Source: Sclerodactyla briareus
Taxonomy: Eukaryota; Echinodermata; Holothuroidea; Dendrochirotida; Sclerodactylidae
Reading direction: 5' to 3'
DNA length: 64,000 nt
Assembly (NCBI GenBank): GCA_026419785.1
Contig: JAODTK010003921.1
Coordinates: forward strand, 124,001-188,000
Shown piece by piece: positions 22,187 through 34,180 of this stretch. Positions within the stretch are counted from its first letter, which is position 1; each line of letters starts with the position of its first letter. The position numbers were made by a program, and so were the translations under genes. The notes under the pieces are model-generated. The model had not been told where the DNA came from. It saw only the letters and a list, made by a program, of their open reading frames with translations, and made no database searches.

Positions 22187-23427
22187 GAAGAGGGGATCAA
22201 AGTCGCCGGGCTCTGGATCCAAGACTGGGTCGGAAGGATCAGACAACCTTCGGACGTCGCCTCTTCTGGAACTGGGAGTGGGATCCGAAGCAATATCCAG
22301 ATCTAGATAAAGAGATCATCCGTCTGAAGAAAGAGGAGGGCATCCGCCTTTTTGCCTACATCAGTGCAAACCTCAATATAGAGGGGAGTTTGTTCGTCGA
22401 GGCAAAAAATAACGGCTACTTGGTGGGGAACATCTCCGGAGACTCTTACCTCGTGGATTATGGCGAGTTTGTCTGCGGAATTGTAGATCTTACGAATTCG
22501 GAGGGTCACGTGGTACAAAGGTAAGATCAGGACCAACCTAATCGACTTTGGATTCGACGGGTGGATGGCCGACTTCGGAGAATATCTTCCACCTGATGCT
22601 GTGTTCTTCAGCGGTGTCTCCGGCGAAGAGCTTCATAATCAGTGGCCAGTTCTTTGGGCTCGGGCGAACCGTGAAGCAGTCGAAGAGGCGGGGAGACTCG
22701 GGGACATCGTCTTCTGGATGCGCGCTGGTTTTTCCGGATCCCAACAATTCGCTGTCATGGCATGGGCTGGCGATCAACTGGTCGATTCAGCACCGCAGAT
22801 GGCCTGGCTTCCGTGATCCCAGCGACCTGTCTCTCGGTATGTCTGGTTATGGTCTCAATCATTTTGATATCGGCGGTTACACCTCATTGTATGGAGTGAC
22901 AAGAACAGAAGAACTTCTGATCCGTTACGCGGACCTAGCCGCATTTACTCCGATGATGCGAAGCCACGAGGGCAATCGACCGTCTGAGAACTGGCAATAC
23001 TATTCGAGCGTCTACAGCATGAAGATGCTTGGAAGAGCTACAGAGATCTATATCCTACTGAAGAACTACACCCGAGGAGTCTAAGAAGTGACCAATCTAG
23101 GATACCCAGCTCAGCGTCCGTTATTCTACCACTACGAGGATGATTCTCTCTCATACGATGACTCGATGAAGTACCAGTACCTCCTGGGGAAGGACCTCCT
23201 TGTGGCGCCCGTCTACCTACCCTCTTCAGAGACCAGTGATCGATGGAGTGTCTACCTCCCTCCAGACGACTGGGTGAACCTGTGGGATGGTACTGCTCAT
23301 AATGGTGGTGGGGACTTTGTCACCGTCGACGCGCCTGTTGGGGTAGCCTGCCTTCTACAGGAGAGATTCGACGTATTCACAGTTCTGTGGCGACGTCAAT
23401 GGAACTGATGACATCACTCTCTGCTAA
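22187..23427 (+). CDS. GH31 + copy exon 5: catalytic barrel and C-terminus
   Basis: The large last exon encodes the (beta/alpha)8 catalytic core. In order: LWIQDWVGRIRQ with Gln 22220-22222 (E. coli Q288); FGRRLFWNWEWD with Arg 22258-22260 (R301) and Trp 22267-22269 (W304); FAYISANLNIEG; YLVDYGEFVCGIVDLTN; WMADFGEYLPPDA with nucleophile D at 22571-22573; FWMRAGFSGSQ; MAWAGDQLVD; HFDIGGYTSLYG with acid/base D at 22866-22868; FTPMMRSHEGNRPSENWQYY; and KYQYLLGKDLLVAPVYLP. Frameshifts occur near 22244, 22510, 22768 and 22813, an in-frame TAA at 23082-23084, and one more shift near 23357. Corrected by alignment, the protein ends at TAA 23425-23427; uncorrected, at 23408. Confidence 0.85.
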
Positions 23428-23671
23428 AAATGCATTGTGTACACCATGAGAGAGGGTCTGTTTGGCCAATACACTTCAGAAGTTGCTCAGTTCAACATTG
23501 CAATTTCATGAACAGTATTCTGCATTTGTCATTCGTTATTGACATTGGTTCATTATTCTGTTTTTTTTTTTTTTGGGTGGGGGGATGGGAGATTTTTCAA
23601 GATAATCTGACGATACACAGTGCAACACCAAGATCTATGCATGTATCATCTTCACGGTGAAATTGGCTTGA

Positions 23672-23677
23672 AATAAA
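23672..23677 (+). terminator. AATAAA polyadenylation signal of + GH31 gene
   Basis: AATAAA lies about 245 bases after the inferred stop codon at 23425-23427, a reasonable distance for a 3' UTR. A T run and G-rich stretch precede it at about 23562-23590. No cleavage site can be proven. Confidence 0.5.
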
Positions 23678-23679
23678 GG

Positions 23680-26200
23680 CTATTCACCATTTACAAACAC
23701 CAGTACTTTTGAGATCGTTGCACAGTTTGTGTTAGTCAGAAAAAAATGACCTACTATTGGGTAAAATAGTGCCAAGATCATATGCACGACATTTTTCCTG
23801 GATGCACGGCATTCTACCTCCATTACCCTGTTTAAAAATTATGCGGATATTGTCGATGCACTACAGGCCCTCTAAACATTGGAATGGTCGTGCTAAATCG
23901 ATGAGAAAATTGAGACTTTCTTGAATTGGCAGCATTTATCATAAACCAGATTGGTACAATTTCAGTCAACTGTCAGATATCGTTATCTTTAGATAAATTT
24001 TATCTACATCCAGATTGTGACATAGAATATATTATTGATTTCAAACCTTTTGGCTCCGTTTGAGTGATATTTGATTTTGATAGTTAGATTCCGTGATTAA
24101 TAAGTATGGTAGAATTAACGATAATACCGATTGAATGTAGGAACTGTTTGGAATTAGGTTCAAGAAGGGTATTACTATTCAAATTGTGAACCTTCCGGTT
24201 TGAACCCCTGGAGCCGAGAAAAGCAGTTTATAGCGCTCTACGAAAACACATTCGTTTTCCCGCCTTCTCACAAATAACGTGCGCACACTCGCAGCGGTCA
24301 CTCCACATCACGCTTCACTGAACATGACCACTTCACATGACCGGTGATTCCTCCAAACTACTTGCAGTTTCGAGCGACGCATGAACGAGGAAGGACTTGA
24401 AAGCTCATCTGAAGGTGGTCACCTCATCTATACCTATTACTGAATGACTGATCGAAGTCGTGTCGACAACAATGCTGACGCTATTATGTAACGTGCGTCA
24501 GTCGAATATTTCTAAATGCGCTTCGATTGCACTACTGTTAGCGACATAACCGCACTTTGCGTGCATTTAAGTTAATGAACGAGGAGAAGTCTTCGTTCAT
24601 AATACTGACGTTCTTATTACAACCAAAACGATTTGACAAAGCTAATATAGAAATCCAGTGGAAGAAAAGTCTCTTCTGCTTTTGAGACGTATAGAACTGA
24701 TTCGTTCCACGCATCTTTTTCGGAGAGTTGATACTAGGTGGTTAGGCGTAAGTGCACTGTCCTACTCTGGTCCACAGCTATTAGCAGTTTTATTGGTATG
24801 ATTTGGATAGTGAAACCCAAAATAAGGGCAAAAACATTATACAGCGTAGTACCGGACCCCTATGCTTGCGTTTTGTTTTCAGCTGTATCTTGAAAACACG
24901 AATAGACTTTCTCTGACAACACAATTCATTCTTATTTGTCCATGTCTCAGAAATCGATACTATTTATGATAAACATCTGGTATTGTGAGTTACCTAGAAA
25001 TCCCCCAGAATAATTTTCTTCCTTGAGATTGCGAGATTTATAAGTGATTTTCTAACGTGTACATTCTATCGGTCGAATATCACACATAATGAATTATGTC
25101 ATTTTGAATGATTGGCGTCACTCGCAAACATCAGAAGTTACTATCTCAAGAATGAAAAGTCTATTCTCTATATAACTTCTGACCAAATCTACGACATTCG
25201 ATATTTCAGAAATACAGTTTCTGTCAAAGTCTACCCCTGCCTCAGAAACATTTTTGAAAGAGAGAGACTACACAAGGCCTAGGCAGTTCAGGCACTACAG
25301 TCAGTACAGTGTCTCATCTGTTTTGTCTGACCATATTAACGTCGACTACACCCTATATACAAACCCATACACGTACACGTTTATCGACATACTAGAAAGG
25401 TGCAACTACCGTACCCTCAAACCAAACGCATATCGGTTGTTTTGTGCAGGCGGATAGGCGTGGCTCGCAGTCAGAATAGAAGATCATGGTCGATGGGAGC
25501 TGAGGTACAAAGTGTGATATGGATGCAGTCGAGAGGAGGCCACTGGAGCCAATGTAGTCTAGAAGTCTGGTGAACCGGGCGTGAATCCTAAAAGTGGTGG
25601 AGTGGGATCACTGACGAGTATTCGGGATAGTTGGTTCGATGCGAGATTTAACTACACCAATCTCTCGCCGCCTGTTAATTCTCGCGGCATGTACGTCCAT
25701 GCGACTGTGATGGGCACCTAGTGGACAGCTGGGAAAGAGAACTACTGTCCAGGCAGCACATCTGGTTCCGTCGCCTGGTCGTCATCATCAGGTAGAGTAG
25801 GGTCGGACAGGGCCTTGGAACATGGTGCGGACCTGCAGTTTCCAAGTGGGACAAATCTTTCCATTGAGTTTCTTTTTCTAAACACTGAACTCACTAGTTT
25901 CGTGACGATAAACTATAACAAGATTCACGCATTACTGAGTCACAAGTGGCAGTAGCCTGACTCGTTTCTATGGTCTAGGTTTCCCTGACTCACTCCATCT
26001 TGAGTCTGATCCCATTAATAGTTTCCGAGATGGTCGATTAGGTATTCTTCTTCGGAATACAATCACAACTAATGAACAAATTGAAGTCATTCAGAGATAG
26101 AGAGCACGCCTTCACCTAACAGATTTTGTTGAGATATGTACACTGTTTGGAAGTGATTCTGCTGGAGGATATCATGGTAAAATTGGGAAAAGGAGGCCGC
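23680..26200. other. Spacer, nothing recognised
   Basis: About 2.5 kb of AT-rich sequence downstream of the + GH31 gene. No conserved protein motif, RNA or terminal inverted repeat was found on either strand. Confidence 0.5.
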
Positions 26201-26208
26201 CTATCGTA

Positions 26209-27200
26209 ATGCAACTTAGCTCTATTGAGGAAACACAGAGTGGCCCCATGTACAGCCCGCAGTTTCTTCGCCGGCTTAGCCACACAGATAACTGTAATAA
26301 CACTTGTTGTGGCCTATCAAAGGATGTGTGTCAAGTTGAACAGTCGTGCAGACTAAACAGAAAAGTACCGGTATGTAACATCCACAAACTATCTGGGCTG
26401 CCAGCAAGAGAGAAGACTCGGGGGGAGGGGGGGGGGGCACAAGAGCAGGTAGAGCCAGGGCACGCAAAAATGTTCTCCCCTCAAAATAACAACAACATTG
26501 AATTTTGTTTGTATGAACACAAGATCTGTAAAAAACAAAACAACAGAGCTTATCGATTTTGCTATTGAATCACAACCTTATGTTACATTGACTAAAACAT
26601 GGCTGAAACCAGGTGATACAACTGTCATTCGGAATAGCCCGCCACGTGGATATTCATTCATACATTCTCCACGCATTACTAAACGCGGAGGTGGGGTTGC
26701 AATTTTGCATAAATCTTCTGTGGATGTCAAACTCTGTCAAAGTGGACTCGTATCAGTTCTTTTGAGTCATTGTCTGTTTAGATACCGAGTGACAATTCCA
26801 CCCAGTCACTCGTCGTGCTCTACCGCCCTCAATCTAAATCAACTGGTTGTTCATTCGATGTGTTTATAACGAACTATCCTTCCTTTTCGATTATTATTAA
26901 CTCCTGAAACAGTCACTGGTTAAAATAACTGATTATTTGAATGTACATGTTGACAAAACCACCGATGTCAATACCCATTCTTTCCTTAACGTGCCAACTG
27001 TTAATGGTTTTCAACAACACGTGACCACGTCCACTCATGAACATAATCATATTTTGGACCTGTTCATCACACGCTCCTCTGCTTGACTACTTTTTTCTAA
27101 TCTTGCTGTAATCGACGGCATATCAGACCACCAGACCATAACGTGCGCCTTTTCCTGCAGAACCACCTCCTCTAATGAAGTTGATAACTTCACGAAATTG
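26209..27200 (+). pseudogene. LINE endonuclease domain fragment (CR1/jockey type)
   Basis: After a YSPQFLRRLS lead, typical of the start of ORF2, the frames give MNTRSVKNKTTELIDFAIES, TKTWLKPGDTTVI, RGGGVAILHKSS, FHVDKTTD-like NVHVDKTTDVNTHSFLNVPT, HILDLFITRSSA and ISDHQTITCAF (about 27119-27150). These are the ordered motifs of the AP-type endonuclease of non-LTR retrotransposons (NxRS, TETWL, GGGV, SDH). Several frameshifts are needed. No reverse transcriptase follows, so the copy is truncated. Confidence 0.75.
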
Positions 27201-27890
27201 GAATGGTATAAATATTTTCCAAAGTCATGCTATGACTGCTACGCGTCCTCTGTTACCATCGAGCCAAATATGTTGTTTTTAGAACAAGCGCAAGTGATAG
27301 CTGCGGGCGGCAAAATTCCTGTGGCAAATACACTGCATGTTCTTCACCAATCCACATTTATTGTTTGTTCACATTCAATTGACCTTTACTGACAAATGTC
27401 ATAACCTTGGAATGGTTTGGAACATGTCTACCACATTGGCCTAATATTTGCTAACAGTGCCCAGCCAAAAGTACCCAACTAAATCATTCCTAGACCTGTA
27501 TAGTACTACATATACCCAACAGAACCCAACATTTGAAAACAACTCTCTTTCTTGGTCACAGGCAACAATCTAGAGCGAGATGTGTTGATAGAAAAATCAT
27601 TTCCCCTGGACAATAGGTTTTATTGTCAACTAGGCTGCAGACCTCGACCTTCTGACAGATAAGATAAACACTGCTCTGCAGAGGGATCGAGTAATGTAAA
27701 CAAACCTCTCTCCGCCTGTCAAGAAGCTGTCATGGAGTTTGGAAATTGGGGTAATTAATTGGATTTAATTAAAGTCTAATCACACAATGCAAACATAAAT
27801 GTAACTCAGCCTAGCCATTGGCATTCTTCATCCACCCACCAAGTTCAACTGCTGAGCGCATGTACGGTTCAGAAGTTGAACGTGACGAAC
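27201..27890. other. Spacer, nothing recognised
   Basis: No domain or RNA is recognised between the LINE endonuclease fragment and the tetranucleotide repeat. Confidence 0.5.
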
Positions 27891-27891
27891 A

Positions 27892-27990
27892 GAACGGACG
27901 GACGAACGAACGAACTAACGGACGGACGAACGAACGAACTACGACGGACGAACGAACGAACGAACGAACGGACGAACGAACGGACGGAGA
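27892..27990. repeat. GAAC/GGAC tetranucleotide microsatellite
   Basis: About 100 bases of alternating ACGG and ACGA units, seen as ACGAACGAACGGACGG. Confidence 0.9.
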
Positions 27991-28540
27991 GACATGATGA
28001 CTCGTAGAGCTGTTCACCCGCAGCTCAGAATGTTCACCAATCAGTTTTGCGAAGGAAACAACGCAGTGAACATCAAATGTCTACCGAAAGGTTTGCACGA
28101 AGTCCATGTTGCAGTGCATCACATTGTGAACACCCAAATTAGAAAGGTATTTTTCGAACGCATCTGTAATTTTCTAAAGAGGAACATATTCAGTAAAAAG
28201 TTGCTATTGTATGCCACTGGAATGGTAAGATGTTGAATGTGTAGTTGAGTATGTGGTTTACGAAGAGTTATATAGGTAGATGGGTTTCTTTGGAGTAGTA
28301 TTCTTCTGGCCAATGGATCATTCTAGCATGTTATATCAGCATTTGGCTCTATGCTAGCAGAGGACGCGTGCAGTCATATTATGACTAAGGAAAATATGAC
28401 CTCGTTGAACGAACTTCGATCAAGGCCTTTGGCAGTGTGTGGTAGTGGCCAGAGGTGACAGCATGAGATTCGAGGATTCAAGGACGGCTTTCTGATAGTT
28501 GTAACAAAAAGCACACCTTTTCACCACCCCCGCCTTGAAC
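27991..28540. other. Spacer, nothing recognised
   Basis: Short open frames only. No motif seen. Confidence 0.45.
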
Positions 28541-29530
28541 CTATTAATGTATTCTGTTTGAAAGTGCGACCGTAGTCGGCCAATAAAGAGTTAGGCAAAA
28601 GATACTTTGTGAGCATTGTGGTTTTTTTCTCTCTCTTCTCTACTGATTTAGTGGTGTTGCTGTTAGCGTGTTCGCGTGCAGGTGGCCTCTGGCATCCTTA
28701 CGTTATTCGTCTTATTGTCGGGAACATGAGGGAACATTAATACCGTATCTATTTAACATTGCCGCACCTATATGAACGCCCCCCTACGTTAATTCCGGTC
28801 TTATTGTAGGGAACATGAATAATACCGTAATATTCGAAACAAAAGCCGCACGTCTAAAAACGCCAATTCTCGTTTATTAGTTTATGTAGGGGAACGCGAA
28901 TACCGTATCATCCTGACAAAAACCGCCGCACCTCTAATGATTGAATGCCCCTCCCGTTTATGCCGTCTCATTGTAGGGAACATGAATACCCCAATCATCC
29001 TAACAAAAAGCCGCCACCTATAATGAACGTCCATTCCACGTTATTTGTCTTATTGTAGAGAACATGAATACCGTATATTCTAATAAACGCCTTGGACCTA
29101 TGAATGTATTCTGTTGAAGGGCGACCGTGGTCGGATTAATTAAAGCGTTAGTTAAACTCACTGATACATGTGAGCATTGTGGGTCTTTTGTTTTCTCTCT
29201 CTCTCTAATTGTTAGTTAGTTCGGTTCTGTTAGCTGTAGCATGCAGGTGGCCTCTGATTCTTTGATAGCATTGTCAACACTATTGATTTTTTTCTTTTAC
29301 GTTAGTGAGCTGTGGGTATTTTCTATCTGATTTCGTGTTTTCATTGTAGCAATTTAGTTTTCTATTATACATTTGACCTAGTAAGGTGTATTCTTGTTTG
29401 AAAGTTCGACTGAGGTCGAAATAAAAAAAAGTTAGTTAGTTAAAATGATAAATGTGAGCATTGTTTTTTTTTTTTTTATCGTTCTGCTGTTAGCTTGTTC
29501 GGTTTTTTCGGTGGCCTCACTGGAGGGCAA
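28541..29530 (+). repeat. Three monomers and a five-unit minisatellite before a LINE
   Basis: A 150 bp monomer with GCGACCGTAGTCGG.CAATAAAG, TGTGAGCATTGTGG and GCAGGTGGCCTCTG occurs about three times (28548-28695, 29104-29260, 29388-29520). Between the first two lie about five units of roughly 85 bp sharing ATTGTAGGGAACATGAA (near 28715, 28805, 28887, 28971, 29052) and the word CGCCGCACCT. The monomers sit directly upstream of LINE ORF1, so they may act as its 5' regulatory region. That role is inference. Confidence 0.65.
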
Positions 29531-29949
29531 GTGGTGTATGCGTGAGCTGCGAAATGTGGGTCGATTATTTCCGTTCCGTTAAGCTTCAAGGGGGTAAGAT
29601 TTAAGGAGACTAAAAGGGAGGATGAATTTGTGTATACGTGCCAGGAAGTGTATCAGGTAGCGGATTTTTGGAGGCGGGGGACTGGAGGAAGTGTGGAAAA
29701 GGCGGAGTGGGAGTCGGGGGGGTAGGCAAACGGAGGTGGCTGTTGATCCCGGTCTTGCTATAGGAATTAGTTTAATGTGCGGGCGGTAGAGGAATGACCT
29801 GAAGGTGGGTGGTTAGTAGGATGGTGTTTGTGTACGGCGGGTGGGAGGGTGGGAGTGTAGGGGAAATAAGAGGCAGGAGGTCAAGCTGCAAGTGGGAAGG
29901 TGACAGTGAAGGTGGACGATGGGAGAAGGATAAGGTGAGGGAAGTTTTG

Positions 29950-30430
29950 CTGGTTGGGGCTCGATTTTACGGTATGTTGATCGGTAGTTTAGTCGTGTAG
30001 ACAAGCCGAAGCGTACGCGTGTCCGCCTTCGGGTGCAAGGGTGGAGGACATAAGTGCGAGGGTTAAAGATTGTGGGGGACGAGAATTGGTGGTTGTTTGG
30101 AAATAGGGACAAATAACCTACGGGGGACTGCCAGGATGTCCTTAGATCCCGATTTAAAGAGTTGTTGTGCAAGCTTAAGCCTACTAGGTCTAAAGTCGCG
30201 ATTTGTGGTATTCTCCCCAGGTTTGACGGTCGGTTGCTGATAGAAACATAGCGGGCCTAAACAGGTGGTTGGAGTTGGAGGGCGCTGGGCAGGGAATGCA
30301 ATTTGTGGACGTGTCGGGTTTCTGGGGAAGGAGGGATCTTTTCGCTAAGGATAGTCTTCACCTTAATGGTACTGGGGCCTCGGTGTTAGGGAAGTTGGTT
30401 AATTTCTGCGTGGAAGGGTTGTTAAAAACT
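29950..30430 (+). pseudogene. LINE ORF1 SGNH-hydrolase (esterase) domain
   Basis: Frames read LVGARFYGMLIGSLV, then KRTRVCLRPGARVEDISARV, VAICGILPRFDGR, and MQFVDVSGFWGRRDLFAKDS followed by LHLNGTGASVLGKLV. The final DS/DG-LHLN..GA..L block is the last SGNH motif that carries the catalytic histidine. KRTRV.CLPGA and CGILPR match ORF1 esterase domains of L2/CR1 LINEs. Frameshifts separate the blocks. Confidence 0.6.
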
Positions 30431-31839
30431 AGATTCGGGTGCGAGGGTATCAGGTTCCACTACAGACAGGGCTGTAAATAGTAGTCCTCGCAGTGTTACT
30501 AGGCCGGGCAAGCCAGATACTATTTGCGATAGCCAAATTAGCAAGCTACATTTTGATTAGCTAATGTTCAAAAGTATCAGGAATAAATCTGATGAGTTCC
30601 GAATTTTTGGTCCAGGAACGGAAGCCTGGCGTCGTAGTTCGGCATACAGGAGTCTGGTAAAAGTGAATTTTTTTCAGCCGAAGTTGACGTTCCAAGTTAT
30701 GTTGCTCTTGGCAAGTGATCGGACAGATACTCTTCGTGGCATTGGGGTGGAGTTTTGTTGTATGTGCAGTCTGTGACTTGAATCGCATTGAGAGATCAGA
30801 TATTGGTGTTAGTTATGTAAATTTTGTTTGGTGTGGGATTATGTCCCACGTTTAGTATTCCCGATCCTTATAGTCGTGTTTGTATATCGTTCTCCCAACA
30901 GCTCTGAGAGAAATAACTCGCTTCTTTTTGACATGCTTTCAAAGTTTCCGGTAAGCGTTCAATTATTATGGGTGATTCCATTTATCCGGATATTTCTTGG
31001 TCAGATGGTAATAGTGGTAGGCACGGTTCCTGGTTCTGCCTTTTTTGATGTCACCTAAGATTGTTTTCCTTTCGCAGCAATCTTCATTTTCTATACTAGG
31101 AAAGCATACTATCTTAAAAATTTAGTGCTGAGTAGTGATCCAGGTTCCGTGGATAATGTAGAGAGTTTTGGTAAGCTTTGTGCAAGTGATCACGATATTA
31201 TCGCTTTCGATGTGTCTTATTCTGTCAATATCCCACAGAGCGTTGTGAGCTCGTTCCTGTTTCTCGAGGGCCGATCTGGATGGCATTTCTGGGTTTCTGA
31301 GTAATGTAGGTTGGTCTAATTTCTTAGGAAATTTGAATGTTGAGGACTCCTGGGAAGGGTTCATGGCGAAGTTAGCGAGTTAATGGAGGTTTACGTTCTT
31401 TGGAAAAAGCTTTGCACTAAGAACAAAAGGCCTTCTTGGATGAAAAGGGAGGTGTTTCCGGTCGTTAAACGTAAGAGACATCTTTGGCGATTTTTCGTTC
31501 TAACTGGTTTCTCTGTCTGATTCAGATCGTTTCAGAAGTTCAGCAGAGGCTAGTCAAACGTTTAGTTTCAGGTGCTAAGCTCGATTTCGAGAGGCATTGC
31601 CTCTAATATAAAGGATAATCCTCGTGCGTTTTTCCTTATGTAGGGGTAGCACAGTGAAGAGCAGCATTGGTCCACTTTAGTGTCCGATTCAGGTATATAC
31701 CAGCGATATAGTCAAGAGATGGCTAGCGTTCTTATAACTATTTTTTGTCGGTATCCACTGAGGAAAACTTGGATAATTTCAATGACCTTTTGGTAGGGGT
31801 GCCTGCATAAAACTATTGTAATTAGTATGTTCAACCTGA

Positions 31840-33192
31840 TGTGATAAAGAATGAACTGCAGAAGCTCAACAGTGGTAAGGCTCCTAGTCCCGATGGAGTT
31901 TACCCCCTTCTTGTTGGAATCTTTTGCCGACCAGTTGTCTGTTCCACTAGCAATCATTTTCAAAAAACCTCGCAAGAAGGTGTTGTTCCGGATGATTGGA
32001 GGAGAGCAAATGTTTCTTCTCCAATTTTCAAGAAAGGCAACCGGTCTCTTCTTGTAATTACAGGCCAAGTGAGTTTTACAGGTGGGGCATGTGGTTAGAA
32101 TCCACATTCGTGACCATATGGTCGATTTTTTTCGATGAATATAGTCTAATTTTCGGGGTTCTCAGCATGGTCTCAGGAAAACTCGTCGTGTTTGACTAAT
32201 CTTCTTAGAATTTCTGGAAGATGTTACTAGTGTAGTTGACCACGCAGTGCTGTTGACATATTTTCCTATACTTTCTAAAAGCTTTTGATAAGTTCCTCAT
32301 GAGCGTCTCTTGCTTAAATTGAAAAGTTTTTGGTCATTGAGGGGAATGTCCTTTGGTGGATTCTTCAGTGGCTTCTCAATCAGGGAACACGAGGTTCCTC
32401 AATGGGGCGTTTGTACTCCGTGGCAGAAGGCCACCAGTGATGTTCCCCACGTATCGGTTCTTGGGTCCTTTACTTTTCTGGCGAATATTGACGATCTGGA
32501 ATATTCGGTGCATTCCAGAGTTAACAAGTTTGCAAACGATACCACATTTGTATCGGGAGGTTGCTTTAAACGATGATGATTTGCAATCGTCCAACAGGAT
32601 CTTGATATAATCTCCAAATGGGTCTTTCTATTGCTGTTTTTCAATGCCGATAAGGCAAAGTTATGCATGTTGGTTTCCACAAGTGTCGCACACGCTTCTT
32701 TCAAGTGTAAATGGGCAAATATTCAACAGGTGAATTCATAAAGGAAATCTCGGTGTTCATTTTCATTCTTCTTTGAAACTTCCTAAGCTGTGTGCTGACT
32801 CCGTGAGGAAAGGTACTGGATTCTTGCTTGATTAGACGTCACTTTCGTTTCTCGATAAGATATGTTGCCAGGGGTTGTTCATGCATCTTCTGGTGAGACC
32901 TCACCTGGAGTATCTGTCAAGTATGGAATCCATATTTTCTCGAGAACAGCAGGTAATTGTAAAACTTCAGCGGAGGGCCACTAGATTAATTTCAACTCTT
33001 AGAGATTTACCCTTACGTAGAGAGATTAGGCGTCTCGGTTTAAACTTCGATAGAACTGAGACGAATTCGGGTGATTTGATCATGTTTTTAAAAAATGTTC
33101 ATAGGTTTCAGAGCCTTCCTTCCACTCTTCTTTTGAGTTTCAAAGTTACCACCAGGGGTCATTGTCTCACGCTTCGTGGCAAACGGCTGTGA
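31840..33192 (+). pseudogene. LINE ORF2 reverse transcriptase, L2/CR1 type
   Basis: Recognisable in order: LQKLNSGKAPSPDGVYP, VPDDWRRANVSSPIFKKGNR, KSFDKVPHERLLLKLK (from 32276), GAF.PWQK.TS..P..SVLG (32400-32465), NKFANDTTFVS with FAND at 32529-32540 in place of catalytic FADD, and then RPHLEYLSSMES...VKLQRRATRLISTLRDLPL, RRLGLNFDRTE and GDLIMFLKNVHRF. KAPGPDG, FADD and QRRATRLI are standard CR1/L2 motifs. The first D of the DD pair is N and the frame is broken repeatedly. Confidence 0.8.
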
Positions 33193-33489
33193 TTGGACAT
33201 TCGGAAATATTGCTTCTCTCCAAGAGGTAAACTGAGTGGAATAGCCTTCTAAGATGTTTTTTTCTTCCAATTGTGGAATGTCATTCAAGAACATTCTTGC
33301 TTTATTTTTCAGATGTGGGGGGCGAATTCTTTGAATCATTGGTTGTTCTTCTCTTTGGGATTTGTACTTCGGGTCTCTCACATGAGGATTTTGACTTTCC
33401 TGACCCTTTTTTTCACTAAACAAAAACAACTAAACTTAAACTAAACTAAACTAAACTATAAACTAAACTAAAACTAAACTAAACTCAAC

Positions 33490-33735
33490 TAAACCGCCGC
33501 ACCTCTAATGGGAACGCCCCTCCCGTTATTTCGTCTTATTGTAAGGGAATATGAATATTGCATCTATCCTAACAACGTCGTCTTATTGTAGGGACCCTAA
33601 TACCGTAGCTATTCTAATAAACAGCCCACACCTCTAATGAACACCCCTCCCTTTATTTTTTTTATTCGTCTATGGTAGAGAACGTACTACCGTATCTATC
33701 CTAACAAACGCCGCACCTCCCGCATGCTCGTGCTT
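33490..33735. repeat. Minisatellite units downstream of the LINE
   Basis: About three units share CGCCGCACCTCTAATG.AACGCCCCTCCC and ATTGTAGGGAA with the array at 28700-29100. They begin immediately after the ACTAA-type 3' end of the LINE. Confidence 0.7.
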
Positions 33736-33929
33736 TGTGTACCCCAGTCTGTGGATCGATGCGCGCTAATATAGTTATTCAGTAGATGCGGTAGTTCGGG
33801 CTTTACTTCCGCCAGTGATGTTTTCAACGTGTTTATACTGGATAATACGCACGGGTCAGCTGACTGCAATGAACCAATCTATTCAGAATATTCCATCTAT
33901 GCATGGATTGTGACTATTTCCCTGCTCCT

Positions 33930-34180
33930 CTGGAACAATGCGATTAGCAGGGGTTTTGAAAAGTGGGGGGGGGGATCCCCGAATGCAAATTACCATCTAA
34001 GCGACGCCACCATCATGCGCGAGCGTACCAGGAAAATTTCCGATTTTTATACCCTCAGCTCGCGGAAACGGCACTTGCCAGGCTCAATAGCACCCATCTT
34101 CATGTGTGGATTTTAGTAAAGACAGAACAAAAAAGTTGTCATTGTGCAATACTGATGATTGATCGAATATCACACATGGT
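33930..34180. repeat. Dispersed repeat, copy 1
   Basis: The segment with GGAACAATGCG, GGGGTTTTGAAAAGTGGGG, TTTTTATACC and CATGTGTGGATTTTAGTAAAGACAGAA resembles segments at about 36180-36430 and 37230-37515. These share a GGAACAATG or TTTCGAAAAGTGG start, TTTTTATACC, and a TAAGATCAGA-like end. It is probably a short transposable element without visible ends. Confidence 0.4.

Larger units (their letters stand above)
11799..23427 (+). other. GH31 sulfoquinovosidase-like gene, + copy (five exons)
   Basis: The gene spans five recognisable exons: 11799-12104, 16016-16206, 19215-19456, 21199-21380 and 22187-23427. Joined, they cover the whole length of the bacterial YihQ family, a GH31 subgroup that in E. 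coli cleaves alpha-sulfoquinovosides from sulfolipid breakdown. The catalytic nucleophile (D in WMADFGEY, 22571-22573) and acid/base (D in HFDIGGY, 22866-22868) are present. So are residues equivalent to E. coli Q262, Q288, R301 and W304 of the sulfonate-binding set. A hydrophobic N-terminus suggests secretion. It converges on a second copy on the other strand. As written the frame is broken by about seven indels and two in-frame stops (TAG 16127, TAA 23082), so it is either a damaged gene or error-laden sequence. Family membership is firm; substrate is inference. Confidence 0.85.
29600..33480 (+). mobile_element. L2/CR1-type LINE with esterase ORF1, degraded
   Basis: The element runs from a 5' GC-rich region through an SGNH-esterase-like ORF1 (about 29950-30430), an ORF2 reverse transcriptase (about 31840-32700) and a polymerase tail (about 32870-33190). 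It ends in a 3' UTR closing with ACTAA repeats (about 33415-33498). Order and 3' repeat fit L2/CR1-group non-LTR retrotransposons. Many frameshifts make it inactive as written. Minisatellite units occur on both sides, suggesting insertion into a tandem array. Confidence 0.75.

Noticed and set aside
11799..23427. Ordinary lysosomal or intestinal alpha-glucosidase (GAA/maltase type GH31)
   Set aside because: Those enzymes have WxDMNE around the nucleophile and trefoil domains. Here it is WMADFGEY with GEQFSY and QDW..R blocks typical of the YihQ branch.
27892..27990. CRISPR-like direct repeats
   Set aside because: The units are 4 bases long with no spacers. It is a eukaryotic microsatellite.
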